From assembly GCF_044748305.1 (NCBI RefSeq), contig NZ_JBIVFT010000004.1, forward strand, positions 186,001 to 250,000: 64,000 bases of DNA, written 5' to 3'. Under the pieces are notes generated by a model. It worked only from the letters and a program-made list of their open reading frames with translations, searched no databases and was not told where the DNA came from. Positions 42,339 to 49,560 of this stretch are shown here, piece after piece (position 1 is the stretch's first letter; each line of letters opens with the position of its first letter). The stretch comes from Arthrobacter_E sp044748305 (lineage in GTDB: Bacteria > Actinomycetota > Actinomycetes > Actinomycetales > Micrococcaceae). Both the position numbers and the translations under genes were made by a program.

Positions 42339-42767
42339 TCAGCCCTCCTTGCGCAGCTTCTCCAGGACGACGGCGGCGGCTTCGTCCTTCTCACATTCCC
42401 GGAGGGCCGCGAGGAGGTGACGTGCGTCGATGGTGCGGGACTTCTCTCCTGCCGCGTGACCCAGCGCCCTGCGGAGAACCGCCTTCGCACCCGGCGTGAA
42501 CGGCAGGCGGGCCGCCCCGGCCGCTGGAGCGAGAGGCCCGAACTCGTCGACTTCCACTCCGACGGCACTCAGTGCCTCACGGTCCAGTTCCTCCTCCACT
42601 CGCCGGACATCGGACGGCCCGACGCCGGCAAGCTGCGCCGCTTCGGGATCGTGCAGTGTGCCGAAGAGCAGATGTTCGGTTCCGACTTTGCGGTCCCCGC
42701 GGCGGCCTGCCTCTTCCAGCGCGAAGACGACCGCCTCCCGGCTCTGCCGTGCGAATCGTTCAAACAT
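42339..42767 (-). CDS. Clp N-terminal domain protein (no ATPase)
   Basis: 142 residues from ATG 42767. The Clp-N repeat fold is seen twice: MFERFARQSREAVVFALEEAGRRGDRKVGTEHLL-like start, and FTPGAKAVLRRALGHAAGEKSRTIDARHLLAAL. No AAA+ module follows, so it is a stand-alone adaptor-like protein resembling ClpS-independent Clp-N proteins of actinobacteria. The start overlaps the end of the upstream HTH gene by 8 bp, so both are made from one message. Partner and function unknown. Confidence 0.85.
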   Translation of the reverse strand: MFERFARQSREAVVFALEEAGRRGDRKVGTEHLLFGTLHDPEAAQLAGVGPSDVRRVEEELDREALSAVGVEVDEFGPLAPAAGAARLPFTPGAKAVLRRALGHAAGEKSRTIDARHLLAALRECEKDEAAAVVLEKLRKEG

Positions 42768-42969
42768 GGTGTTCCACCTTTCCATACTTGGCATGGACCG
42801 ACTGCCTGGTGACGCCCAGGGCGGCCCCGATCTGCTCCCAGGACCAGCCGGCCCGCCGCGCGGCCGCCACGTGCGTCGCTTCCACGCGTTCAGCCAGGCG
42901 GCGCAGGGCGGTGGCCGCCCGTAAGCCGGTGGCCGGGTCCGTTGCTTGTGATTCCTTCTCAAGGTCCAT
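42760..42969 (-). CDS. Small HTH DNA-binding protein
   Basis: 69 residues from ATG 42969; a second ATG at 42993 would put the operator-like repeat inside the gene. The sequence ATALRRLAERVEATHVAAARRAGWSWEQIGAALGVTRQSVHAKYGK is a sigma-factor/LuxR-like helix-turn-helix often coupled to Clp-N proteins. It likely controls this small operon. The frame extends far upstream through the FUSC gene without protein character. Confidence 0.82.
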   Translation of the reverse strand: MDLEKESQATDPATGLRAATALRRLAERVEATHVAAARRAGWSWEQIGAALGVTRQSVHAKYGKVEHHV

Positions 42970-42972
42970 GAT

Positions 42973-43015
42973 GTCAGTTTGAACTGACACCATGGCGTTG
43001 TCAAGCCAAACTGAC
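42973..43015. promoter_or_regulatory. Paired GTCAGTTTG sites upstream of the HTH/Clp-N genes
   Basis: GTCAGTT-TG-AACTGAC (42973-42988) is an inverted repeat with a 2-nt spacer. A further inverted copy CAAACTGAC is at 43007-43015. Together they fill the gap between the FUSC stop and the HTH start, suggesting autoregulation. Confidence 0.55.
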
Positions 43016-43016
43016 A

Positions 43017-43553
43017 CTATTGCGCGGAGCCGGGAGCTGCACCTTCGGGAGTCGACGGCTTCCGCGTGCGAAGCACCACCGCAACCGTCATCCCGACGAC
43101 GGCGCCGAGCAAAGTCTCCAGGGCGCGGTCCAGGAGGATCACCTCCGGATTGCCGGGATGAGCCAGAAGCGTCACAAGGAGCACCAGGGGCGTGAAGAAG
43201 GTCTGGGCGAGACCATAGTGCCGTCGCATGAACAACTCCGCCGGGAACTGCAGGACCGGGATCAGGAGCACGAGCACGGGGACCGCGGGGTCGGGCCAGA
43301 GGATCAGCGCCGTCAAGCCGATGCCCAGAAGAGTGCCCCCGACGCGGTGGACGCCGCGGCGAAGGCGCTCCCCGAGCGCCGCCGCGCCCAACGGGACGGC
43401 CGCTGCCGCCATCGCCCAATAGGCATGACCCCATCCGGTGACGAGACCCGCCGTGCCCGCCAGCCCCACGGCCAGAAGGTACCGCAGAGCCTGCCTCCGG
43501 ATCTCGGCGTCGCGCCAAGGCCGTTCACGGCGGACTCTTCGAGGCTCGCTCAC
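43017..43553 (-). CDS. FUSC-family transporter, C-terminal part (second half of a split gene)
   Basis: 178 residues. Begins SEPRRVRRERPWRDAEIRRQALRYLL and contains the second FUSC membrane bundle (TGWGHAYWAMAAAAVPLGAAAL, then GTLLGIGLTALIL). FUSC proteins are about 360 residues with two such bundles. It overlaps the N-terminal part by 29 bp in a different frame. Removing one G from the G7 tract at 43567-43573 joins the two into one 359-residue protein, so this is probably the second half of one gene and its own ATG may be fortuitous. Confidence 0.8.
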   Translation of the reverse strand: MSEPRRVRRERPWRDAEIRRQALRYLLAVGLAGTAGLVTGWGHAYWAMAAAAVPLGAAALGERLRRGVHRVGGTLLGIGLTALILWPDPAVPVLVLLIPVLQFPAELFMRRHYGLAQTFFTPLVLLVTLLAHPGNPEVILLDRALETLLGAVVGMTVAVVLRTRKPSTPEGAAPGSAQ

Positions 43554-44097
43554 AGACCCTGATCCGCCCCCCCTGGATCAGGAAGCTCAGCAACACGCTC
43601 ATCGCAGCCGAAGCCGCGGCAAGCAGCGGCGGAACCCAGAAGGGAAGCGCAGGAGGCACCGAAGAACAGGCTCCGAGGGCGAAGATCGCCCAGAACGGAC
43701 CTACAGGATTCAAGCGTGCCGCATCCGCAAGGACGGATGCCAGGCCGGCGAAGACCGCCTCGACGAGAATCAGCGTCATGATCGGCACCTGAAGCGAGGC
43801 GAGCACACTCCCCAGGGCGACTCCGGCGATGAGCAGGCCCGCGCCCTCGGCTTGATGAAGAATGCGCTGGGTCCGAGGCTCGTCGCGACCGTACATGCTG
43901 GCAAAGGAGCCGAAGACCACGAAAATGACCCACTCCGCGCGCCCCAGGAGGAGCAAGGAGATCACCGGGAGCCCGACACTCAGGGCCACGCGCCAGGCCG
44001 CCACACCATGGTTTCCGTCCGGCCCCGTGGTCACGAGTTCTCGTCCCAGGTTCAGGAGAATGCCCACCGGCGCCTTTCCTTCGGGACACCGAGGCAT
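43525..44097 (-). CDS. FUSC-family transporter, N-terminal part (first half of a split gene)
   Basis: 190 residues from ATG 44097; upstream starts to 44244 add non-conserved sequence. Contains the first membrane bundle: ALSVGLPVISLLLLGRAEW, VVFGSFASMYGRDEPRTQR (a typical FUSC loop), and further helices to SFLIQGG. The frame then runs out in RIRVCERASKSPP just after a run of seven G residues. The family's aromatic/organic-acid efflux role is general; the substrate here is unknown. Confidence 0.8.
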   Translation of the reverse strand: MPRCPEGKAPVGILLNLGRELVTTGPDGNHGVAAWRVALSVGLPVISLLLLGRAEWVIFVVFGSFASMYGRDEPRTQRILHQAEGAGLLIAGVALGSVLASLQVPIMTLILVEAVFAGLASVLADAARLNPVGPFWAIFALGACSSVPPALPFWVPPLLAAASAAMSVLLSFLIQGGRIRVCERASKSPP

Positions 44098-44260
44098 CGT
44101 CTGATCTGATGGAAGTCCTTTCGGAATCCCTCTGCGGAAAATCGTAGGACGAGCGGAGCGACCGGGGCCAACCGGCCCGTCACACTCCTGCGGAAAACGC
44201 CGCACCCCATCGGCCACGAAGGGAGGCTCCGTTTCCGAGACCACACTCCCTATTTGTTAA

Positions 44261-44318
44261 TTTTTGACACTCAGTTGTCAAAAATGTATTGACACCGGTG
44301 CGTCGGCGTCCCAAGAAT
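44261..44318 (+). promoter_or_regulatory. Operator-like palindrome and promoter for the 44.4-kb membrane protein
   Basis: TTTTTGACA-CTCAGT-TGTCAAAAA (44261-44284) is a perfect 9-bp inverted repeat with a 6-nt spacer. TTGACA (44289-44294) and AAGAAT (44313-44318), 18 nt apart, form a plausible promoter just downstream. Repressor binding would block RNA polymerase. Confidence 0.6.
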
Positions 44319-44367
44319 GAAGGAACGGCAGCCGCTCCTCCCCCCACTCCCCACTCAGGAGGCCACG

Positions 44368-45288
44368 ATGTCCGCTTCGGAAACCGTGATACCGCCCGGC
44401 ACCTCCCCCCTCGCCCATGCCGCGGCGAGACCTCGCATCCTCATCGCGGGCCTCGCCATTGCCGCGGGACTGTTCCTGACACTGCTCTGGGACCCCAATT
44501 TCGTCGACAAGGTGGTCGGTCAAGGGATTGCGCACGCCGTGCTGGGCGATGCGAACCTGGCAACCGCCGGATGGCTCGGTTCCCTGGTCGTCGCCGCCGT
44601 GACCGGCCTCGCTGGAACATTCACGGCCTGCAATGTCGCGTGCTTCGCCTCTCTCGGGCCCCTGGCCGCATCCAATCGCGGAGGGACACCCGGCAGGTGG
44701 GCGCTCGTCAGAGTCGCCAGCGGACAACTGGGCGCCATGGCGATCGGACAGATGATCGTCGCTGCCCTCTATGGCGCCGTCGTCGTGCTCAGCGCGCGGT
44801 CTCTTCCCATGCTGGACTCACAGAGCACGGGCGGCATCCCTCCCCGGCTCGGCCAGGCATCGGTCATCAATGTGATGCTCGGGGTGGGTCTCATCATCGT
44901 CGCGACCCTCTACCTCCGGGGACGCTCCCTCCGGCCGGGACGGGGCAGCCTGATCGCCTTCGGAGCGCTTCTCGGGCTCCTTCTGGTCGGGCGTCCGTAC
45001 CCGATGTTCCGGGACGTTCTCGAACAGGCTGCCGCATCGGGGAACGTCCTCGGCGGCAGTGCCATGATGATCCTCGTGGTGCTTGGAAACATGGTGCTCA
45101 TCAGCGTGCTGTTCCTGGGATTCATCGCACTGGCCGGCCCAGCCCTCCAGCGTTTCAGCACGGCCCGGCCGCGCGTGCTTCTGACCATCGCGGGAGCGCT
45201 CCTGCTGATCATGGGCGTGTTCTCCGTCGCCTATTGGGGCGTGCGCGTGCCGTCCATGTTCGGCGTCCTGTGGTTCTCGCGGCTCTGA
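44368..45288 (+). CDS. Multi-pass membrane protein of unknown function with C-x3-C motif
   Basis: 306 residues from ATG 44368 with AGGAGG 5 nt upstream (an in-frame ATG at 44317 is weaker). About seven or eight helices. A conserved-looking GTFTACNVACFASLGPLAA segment places two cysteines in helix 2-3, recalling DsbD/CcdA- and UreH-like small-molecule or redox transporters, but I cannot assign a family. Divergent from the FUSC gene with a strong palindrome between. Its 3' end overlaps the convergent PPOX gene by 58 bp. Confidence 0.8.
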   Translation: MSASETVIPPGTSPLAHAAARPRILIAGLAIAAGLFLTLLWDPNFVDKVVGQGIAHAVLGDANLATAGWLGSLVVAAVTGLAGTFTACNVACFASLGPLAASNRGGTPGRWALVRVASGQLGAMAIGQMIVAALYGAVVVLSARSLPMLDSQSTGGIPPRLGQASVINVMLGVGLIIVATLYLRGRSLRPGRGSLIAFGALLGLLLVGRPYPMFRDVLEQAAASGNVLGGSAMMILVVLGNMVLISVLFLGFIALAGPALQRFSTARPRVLLTIAGALLLIMGVFSVAYWGVRVPSMFGVLWFSRL

Positions 45289-45851
45289 ACCGGCCCGGCG
45301 TCATGTGAACGCTCCGGCAATCCCGTCGCGAAACCGTCGATACTGACACGATTGCGCTCCTGCTGGTAGCTCTGTACCCCGTCCTCGCCCCTGTGCGCAG
45401 CCCAGGAATCCATCAGAGTCCGCTGCTCCTGGTACTCGAAGAGCGGCACTCCGAAGCCGCACGAGGTCTGGACGAGATCGATCTCCAGGATGAACATGTT
45501 GCGAGCCCCACGCAGCGGAGGGAAGAGCGCCAGAAGACCGTCCCATTCCGCGTCCCCCCGATGCACGGCCCGGGCCGTGCCGTAGAGCCTGAGGATGACC
45601 GGCTTGCCGGTGAACGCGCAGAACATCAATGTCATGCGGGGCGTGTCGAGCAGATGGGCGGCCGTTTCGTTGCCGCTGCCGGTCCCGTTGAGCCAGACGA
45701 CCTTGTTCGGCCCCAGCACCCGCAGCGAGTCCAGGCCCTTCGGCGAGACGTTGACGCGTCCGTCCCGTGCCGCCGTCGCGACGAAGTAGACATGCTGTTC
45801 CCGGATGAACTCCGTGAGCCGGTCATTGAGCTGCTCGTATTGCGTCGCCAT
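45231..45851 (-). CDS. Pyridoxamine 5'-phosphate oxidase-family flavoprotein
   Basis: 206 residues from ATG 45851. Split-barrel PPOX fold: YFVATAARDGRVNVSPKGLDSLRVL, VVWLNGTGSGNETAAHLLDTPRMTLMFCAF and a GTARAVHRGD segment. The family includes FMN- and F420-binding oxidoreductases; substrate unknown. The last roughly 20 codons run into the end of the convergent membrane protein gene, longer than usual for this family. It is the last host gene before the attachment-site tRNA remnant. Confidence 0.88.
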   Translation of the reverse strand: MATQYEQLNDRLTEFIREQHVYFVATAARDGRVNVSPKGLDSLRVLGPNKVVWLNGTGSGNETAAHLLDTPRMTLMFCAFTGKPVILRLYGTARAVHRGDAEWDGLLALFPPLRGARNMFILEIDLVQTSCGFGVPLFEYQEQRTLMDSWAAHRGEDGVQSYQQERNRVSIDGFATGLPERSHDAGPVQSRENHRTPNMDGTRTPQ

Positions 45852-45883
45852 GACTTCATCGTCGCACGGTGGTCTCACCAGCG

Positions 45884-45940
45884 TGCCCCAACAGGGACTC
45901 GAACCCTGACTGCGCGGATTTTAAGTTTCAGTTCCGCGCA
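45884..45940 (-). pseudogene. tRNA 3'-end remnant, likely prophage attachment site
   Basis: On the minus strand the 3' half of a tRNA is clear: T-arm CAGGG-TTCGAGT-CCCTG and acceptor strand TTGGGGC-A, without encoded CCA. Upstream, CTTAAAA-TCCGC looks like an anticodon loop (UAA) and stem, but the D-arm and 5' acceptor strand are absent. Instead TGCGCGGA and TCCGCGCA form an 8-bp stem with a 14-nt loop. The short variable region does not fit a true leucine tRNA. Best read as the displaced 3' end of a tRNA gene into which the prophage integrated. Confidence 0.75.
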
Positions 45941-46194
45941 TCTCCTGACGTCACCGGTCATCCCGCGCCCCCGGATTCTCGGGGTTTTCGTTCCCCCGTT
46001 CGTCCCCTGGAATCACCGGTTGTCACGGAAATTTCCCACCAAATTTCCCACCAAGCTCGTGACCTGTTTTCAGCGAACGCGCCAGTCGGGAAGCCGCGAT
46101 GGGGCAGGTTCCGGATGGGTACATGGTCCTGCACTACCGGCAGGATGACCCGCCGATGTCTTACCGTTGAGCCCCTATGTCTGTGTGTTAAATG
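45941..46194. other. Non-coding prophage end between att and the late-operon terminator
   Basis: No convincing gene. Holds a 12-bp tandem repeat (AAATTTCCCACC twice, 46029-46052) and TCACCGGT at 45951-45958 and again at 46013-46020. These repeats are possible integrase arm-binding sites. Confidence 0.45.
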
Positions 46195-46238
46195 CCGAAA
46201 GGCGCCCCACCCGGCCAGACGGGTGGGGCGCCTTTCGG
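46195..46238 (-). terminator. Late-operon terminator of the prophage
   Basis: Perfect 18-bp stem (46195-46212 with 46221-46238), 8-nt loop, immediately after the stop of the last late gene. Confidence 0.85.
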
Positions 46239-47003
46239 TTACGTAGCGGATACCCCGTAGATGGTGCTGAGCTCGTTGATCAGTCCGGTACGGGTCGTGG
46301 CGTCGGCGTCGATCTTGGCGATGCCGGCTTCCATGATGTCGATCTGTGTTGAGGCGAATGCGCCGTTCGTGGTCGGGTTTTTCCAGCCGATTTGCGGGAC
46401 GCCGCTGACGGCGTTGGTCCCGACACCCGTCAAGGTCTGGGAGGCATTCAGACCGCGTTGCACGATGGCCGTTCCATCGGGCCGGTACTGGGTGAGGATG
46501 ATCGCCCACTGGCCCAGTGACATGGCGATGGTGGATACCTGCACGGACCCTCCACGCCATGCGCAAAGCTCTCTTGCTGCGCCGCCCTTCCACCCGAGGA
46601 AGCCCCACCGGGTATCGGAGCTGTTGGCCACGAGGGGGCCTGAGTAGTCGCTGTTCTGGGTGTCTGTTTTGGCGACGGCCCAGAACAGGGCCGGGTCGGT
46701 CCCTGTGAATCCGGTCAATGCGGTGGTCGCGGTGAGGAGGTCGTCCACGCCGTCGAAGCTGAGCCACTGCTGTGCACCGGAGACATGCTTTGTGGGTGAG
46801 CTGGCCGGACCCTTGGCGGTGAAGCTTCCGCCGAGGGACCCGTAGTTGGGTACTTTCTGCAAAGCTGCACCGTCACCGGCGGTGTTGATCGCGGAGAACC
46901 GGAGCACGGGCGTGACGCTGGCCAGGGCTGGCGGGCCTCCCATGTAGGTGGGCCGGTTCCCGGGGTTGGTGATGGTGAAGGGATACTTCCGGACGATGGT
47001 CAT
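46239..47003 (-). CDS. Phage tail protein with LamG/concanavalin-like fold
   Basis: 254 residues from ATG 47003 (MTIVRKYPF). The body reads like a beta-sandwich lectin-type domain: VPNYGSLGGSFTAKG, QQWLSFDGVDDLLTATTALTGF, ALFWAVAKTDTQN, AIILTQYRPDGTAIVQ and QIDIMEAGIAKID. Such domains end tail-fibre modules and bind surface carbohydrates. It is the last gene of the late operon and its ATG overlaps the stop of the fibre gene (4 bp). Confidence 0.75.
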   Translation of the reverse strand: MTIVRKYPFTITNPGNRPTYMGGPPALASVTPVLRFSAINTAGDGAALQKVPNYGSLGGSFTAKGPASSPTKHVSGAQQWLSFDGVDDLLTATTALTGFTGTDPALFWAVAKTDTQNSDYSGPLVANSSDTRWGFLGWKGGAARELCAWRGGSVQVSTIAMSLGQWAIILTQYRPDGTAIVQRGLNASQTLTGVGTNAVSGVPQIGWKNPTTNGAFASTQIDIMEAGIAKIDADATTRTGLINELSTIYGVSAT

Positions 47004-49057
47004 GGGGTGTACCAGCCTTTCGCGGTGGTGACGGTAGCGAGGATCTTGGCGACGGCCGTGTACCCAGCAGAGTTGAGGTGGAGGTTGTCGTTCATCAGGG
47101 ATGCGGGGATCTGATCGGCGGCGATCCGGTCCGTGTCCGCATGGGTCGGCGTGATCCCCGCGACTTGAAGTCCGTTGCGGATGAGCCAGCCCCTCACGTC
47201 GAAGTAGTACTCCCCGTGCTCGGTTGCGAGCTGATCCCATGCGGCTTTGAGGGCCACATATCCGGCGGACCCGGACGGCTCGGTGCCGCTATTGGGTGGG
47301 GACAGGATCAGGTACGGGGTCCCGAGTCGTTGGGCCTTTTGCGCGACCGCGTGAGCATCCCTCAGGATCGTGGCGGTGTCGGAGGGGTTGTTCCGTCCGG
47401 CCCAGTAGATCAGCCCGGTCATCGGCTGCGCCGCGCCCGGCCCCGATGGTGTTCCGTACACGTACGAGGTCACGCCGCCGTACACGAACGGCGTCTCGGG
47501 CAGGACAGTGACCGGGGCCCCTGCGGTGGCGCGGGTGAAGGTCCACGCGTTGCTCGCCCATGTCAGGGTGCCGACGACGCCGGCGAGGGTGCCCGGGTAG
47601 GGGATGGTGTACCCGCCCCGCCACGTCCCAGTGGGAAGGACCGTCACCGGGACCGGCGACGTGTCGGCCGGGATCTGTCCGCCCGTCACCGTCACGGACA
47701 CGGTCAGTGCTCCCGCCCGCAACGCAATCTCTGAACTCATGTGCCCTGAGATGCCGTAATTCGTCACCGGGACCGGGATCAGACCAGCCAGCGTGGTCGG
47801 GTACGGTGTCCCGCCCAAACCCCACGTAAGGCTATCCCCGACACAGGCCACCCCGTAGACGGCGGTGCGCCGGCGCGCCCCTTCCGCTTCCAGCACCCAG
47901 TCGGGTGTCCTGCCTTGCGCGTCGATGGCGGTGGGCTGGATGATCACCCCCGCCGCGTCCGTCTCCACTGAGATGTACCCGGACCCCGACACGCCGTCTT
48001 CGGTGGTCGCAGCCCCCGCGATGGCCACCTCTGTGAAGAAGCGTCGGCCGTCCCTGTCGATACCCTCGATCACCCGGCCCTGCGCATCGATCGACACCTC
48101 TTGATATCCGGTGTCGGTCGCCCCGGCCCGGTCGTCGCTCTCCACCGCGCCAGCAAGGTTCACGGTCGGGAAGTTGCGGGTGCCGGTGGCGTCGATGCCC
48201 TCGACCACCCGGCCCTGGGCGTCGACGGAGACTTCCTGCCACGTCGTTGACGCCTGGGCGTCTACGACGGGGACGCCGGGATCTGCCCGGCGGACTGCGG
48301 CCGGGTCGTAGCCGTTGGGCCAAGCGGCCCAGAGTGCGGAGGTGCCGGGGACGTCTCCGGCAATGGTAGCGGTCTTGGATAGGTACGCGACACCGCCATA
48401 GGTGACGACTGTGCGTGCAGCGTACGGCTGGGCCGACCATGCACCGGCGACCGTCATTCCAGACGTCGCGAGTCCGTTGATCTGGGCTTGCAGCGTAGCG
48501 TCCGCGCCCTGCCGGGCAGCCTGTTCCGTCGTGACCGAAGCCTGGACCGGGCCAACCTGAGCGGCAAGGGCCTGGGCCGTCTCTGTCGTCGAGCGATTGA
48601 TGTAGGCCGCGACGGCTGAGTCGGCTGGTACGGACCCCGGGCCGGGCAGTCCAGGAGCGCCAGTGGGAAGCTTGACCGTCATCTTTCCCTGGGAGTCCAT
48701 CACCATCGATGCCGGGTCGCCGAACGGGACGGTGATCGTCTCAGCAACACCGATTCCTTCGACAAACGCCCGGGCCGCGCGGGCCTCATCCAGGACGGCC
48801 GCATACGACGCCGCCGGGACAACGAGATCACCTGCGACCAGCTTCACCTGCGGGGTCGTGGTCCGGAAGGCCGGAATGAATCCGTCCCGGCTGGAGGTCA
48901 GCGGATTCGGCAAGACCACCCCGTTGAGGTCTTGCAACGCCAACGGGACCGCGTTCGTCGTGTCATCGGAGGCGACAACCAGAACCTCGGCGTCGACGGC
49001 CCGGGCAAAGCTGTACGGATCCGCGACCAGCTGCTGATCAAACTGGTACGTCGTCAT
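47000..49057 (-). CDS. Tail fibre protein with SGNH/GDSL hydrolase domain
   Basis: 685 residues. N-terminal tail-anchor region, then a helical stalk, a carbohydrate-binding-like segment (GAWSAQPYAARTVVTYGG), then three imperfect repeats of EVSVDAQGRVVEGID type (about residues 275-390). The C-terminal half is an SGNH esterase: block I GDSLTWGLGG, block III GRNN and the catalytic D-x-x-H in MNDNLHLNSAGY. Likely a receptor-binding depolymerase/deacetylase acting on the host envelope polymer during adsorption. Confidence 0.85.
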   Translation of the reverse strand: MTTYQFDQQLVADPYSFARAVDAEVLVVASDDTTNAVPLALQDLNGVVLPNPLTSSRDGFIPAFRTTTPQVKLVAGDLVVPAASYAAVLDEARAARAFVEGIGVAETITVPFGDPASMVMDSQGKMTVKLPTGAPGLPGPGSVPADSAVAAYINRSTTETAQALAAQVGPVQASVTTEQAARQGADATLQAQINGLATSGMTVAGAWSAQPYAARTVVTYGGVAYLSKTATIAGDVPGTSALWAAWPNGYDPAAVRRADPGVPVVDAQASTTWQEVSVDAQGRVVEGIDATGTRNFPTVNLAGAVESDDRAGATDTGYQEVSIDAQGRVIEGIDRDGRRFFTEVAIAGAATTEDGVSGSGYISVETDAAGVIIQPTAIDAQGRTPDWVLEAEGARRRTAVYGVACVGDSLTWGLGGTPYPTTLAGLIPVPVTNYGISGHMSSEIALRAGALTVSVTVTGGQIPADTSPVPVTVLPTGTWRGGYTIPYPGTLAGVVGTLTWASNAWTFTRATAGAPVTVLPETPFVYGGVTSYVYGTPSGPGAAQPMTGLIYWAGRNNPSDTATILRDAHAVAQKAQRLGTPYLILSPPNSGTEPSGSAGYVALKAAWDQLATEHGEYYFDVRGWLIRNGLQVAGITPTHADTDRIAADQIPASLMNDNLHLNSAGYTAVAKILATVTTAKGWYTP

Positions 49058-49401
49058 TCTTCCCCCTCTCGCGCCAGATGCCTTGCTCCAGACTCAGAGT
49101 GGTCCACCAACGTAGGCGTCTCCTGGGTGTCGGCAGACGCGGCGTGACGGGCCAGGTACACGGGCCCTTTCGCGGACCCCATGAGGATCCGGACGAGCCA
49201 GTCCGGCAGGCGTGGCCGCAGCCACTCCCACAGGACGTACCAGAGCCCGGACATCACGGACCCGATCACCAGGACCAGCACCGGTGCCTGGGCCAGGAGA
49301 TCGTCACGCAGAGGCTCCAGGACCGGGAGGATAGACAACAGCCACGTCACGACGATGCCCCAAAAGTAGGGCACCAGAGTACGAAGAATCTTGGTCAGCA
49401 C
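49054..49401 (-). CDS. Phage membrane protein, possible holin
   Basis: 115 residues, GTG start with GGAGG upstream. Two predicted helices (YFWGIVVTWLLSILPVL and VLVLVIGSVMSGLWYVLWEW) and a hydrophilic C-terminal tail, the layout of a class II holin. Lies two genes downstream of the endolysin and overlaps the fibre gene by 4 bp. Holin assignment rests on context. Confidence 0.65.
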   Translation of the reverse strand: MLTKILRTLVPYFWGIVVTWLLSILPVLEPLRDDLLAQAPVLVLVIGSVMSGLWYVLWEWLRPRLPDWLVRILMGSAKGPVYLARHAASADTQETPTLVDHSESGARHLAREGEE

Positions 49402-49410
49402 GAGGGCCTC

Positions 49411-49560
49411 CTACGGCGTCGTGGCCACGGCGAGCGCGGCGAGGAAGAACGAGTAGAGCTGGTTCGCTGAGGCAGCGAGAGATGCTGCGAGGTATGAGAC
49501 GGCGAGGGCCGCGCTCGTCACCGTGAGGATGACGAGCGCGGCCCGGGAGCGGGGTCTCAT
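49411..49560 (-). CDS. 49-residue single-helix phage membrane protein
   Basis: Short gene from ATG 49560, which overlaps the endolysin stop (ATGA). The product begins MRPRSRAALVILTVTSAALA, then a second hydrophobic stretch, LYSFFLAALAVATTP. GGAGG for the next gene follows its stop. Candidate second holin or holin modulator. Confidence 0.65.
   Translation of the reverse strand: MRPRSRAALVILTVTSAALAVSYLAASLAASANQLYSFFLAALAVATTP

Noticed and set aside
42768..43004. N-terminal extension of the Clp-N gene
   Set aside because: Overlaps the HTH gene in another frame and lacks conserved sequence.
43017..44097. Two independent FUSC-domain genes
   Set aside because: Each part has only half the fold, and a one-base change at a homopolymer restores a full-length family member.
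45884..45940. Intact tRNA-Leu gene
   Set aside because: No D-arm, no 5' acceptor strand, and the variable region is too short for a leucine tRNA.
46099..46170. 23-codon ORF between att and the late terminator
   Set aside because: No ribosome site and no support beyond an open frame.
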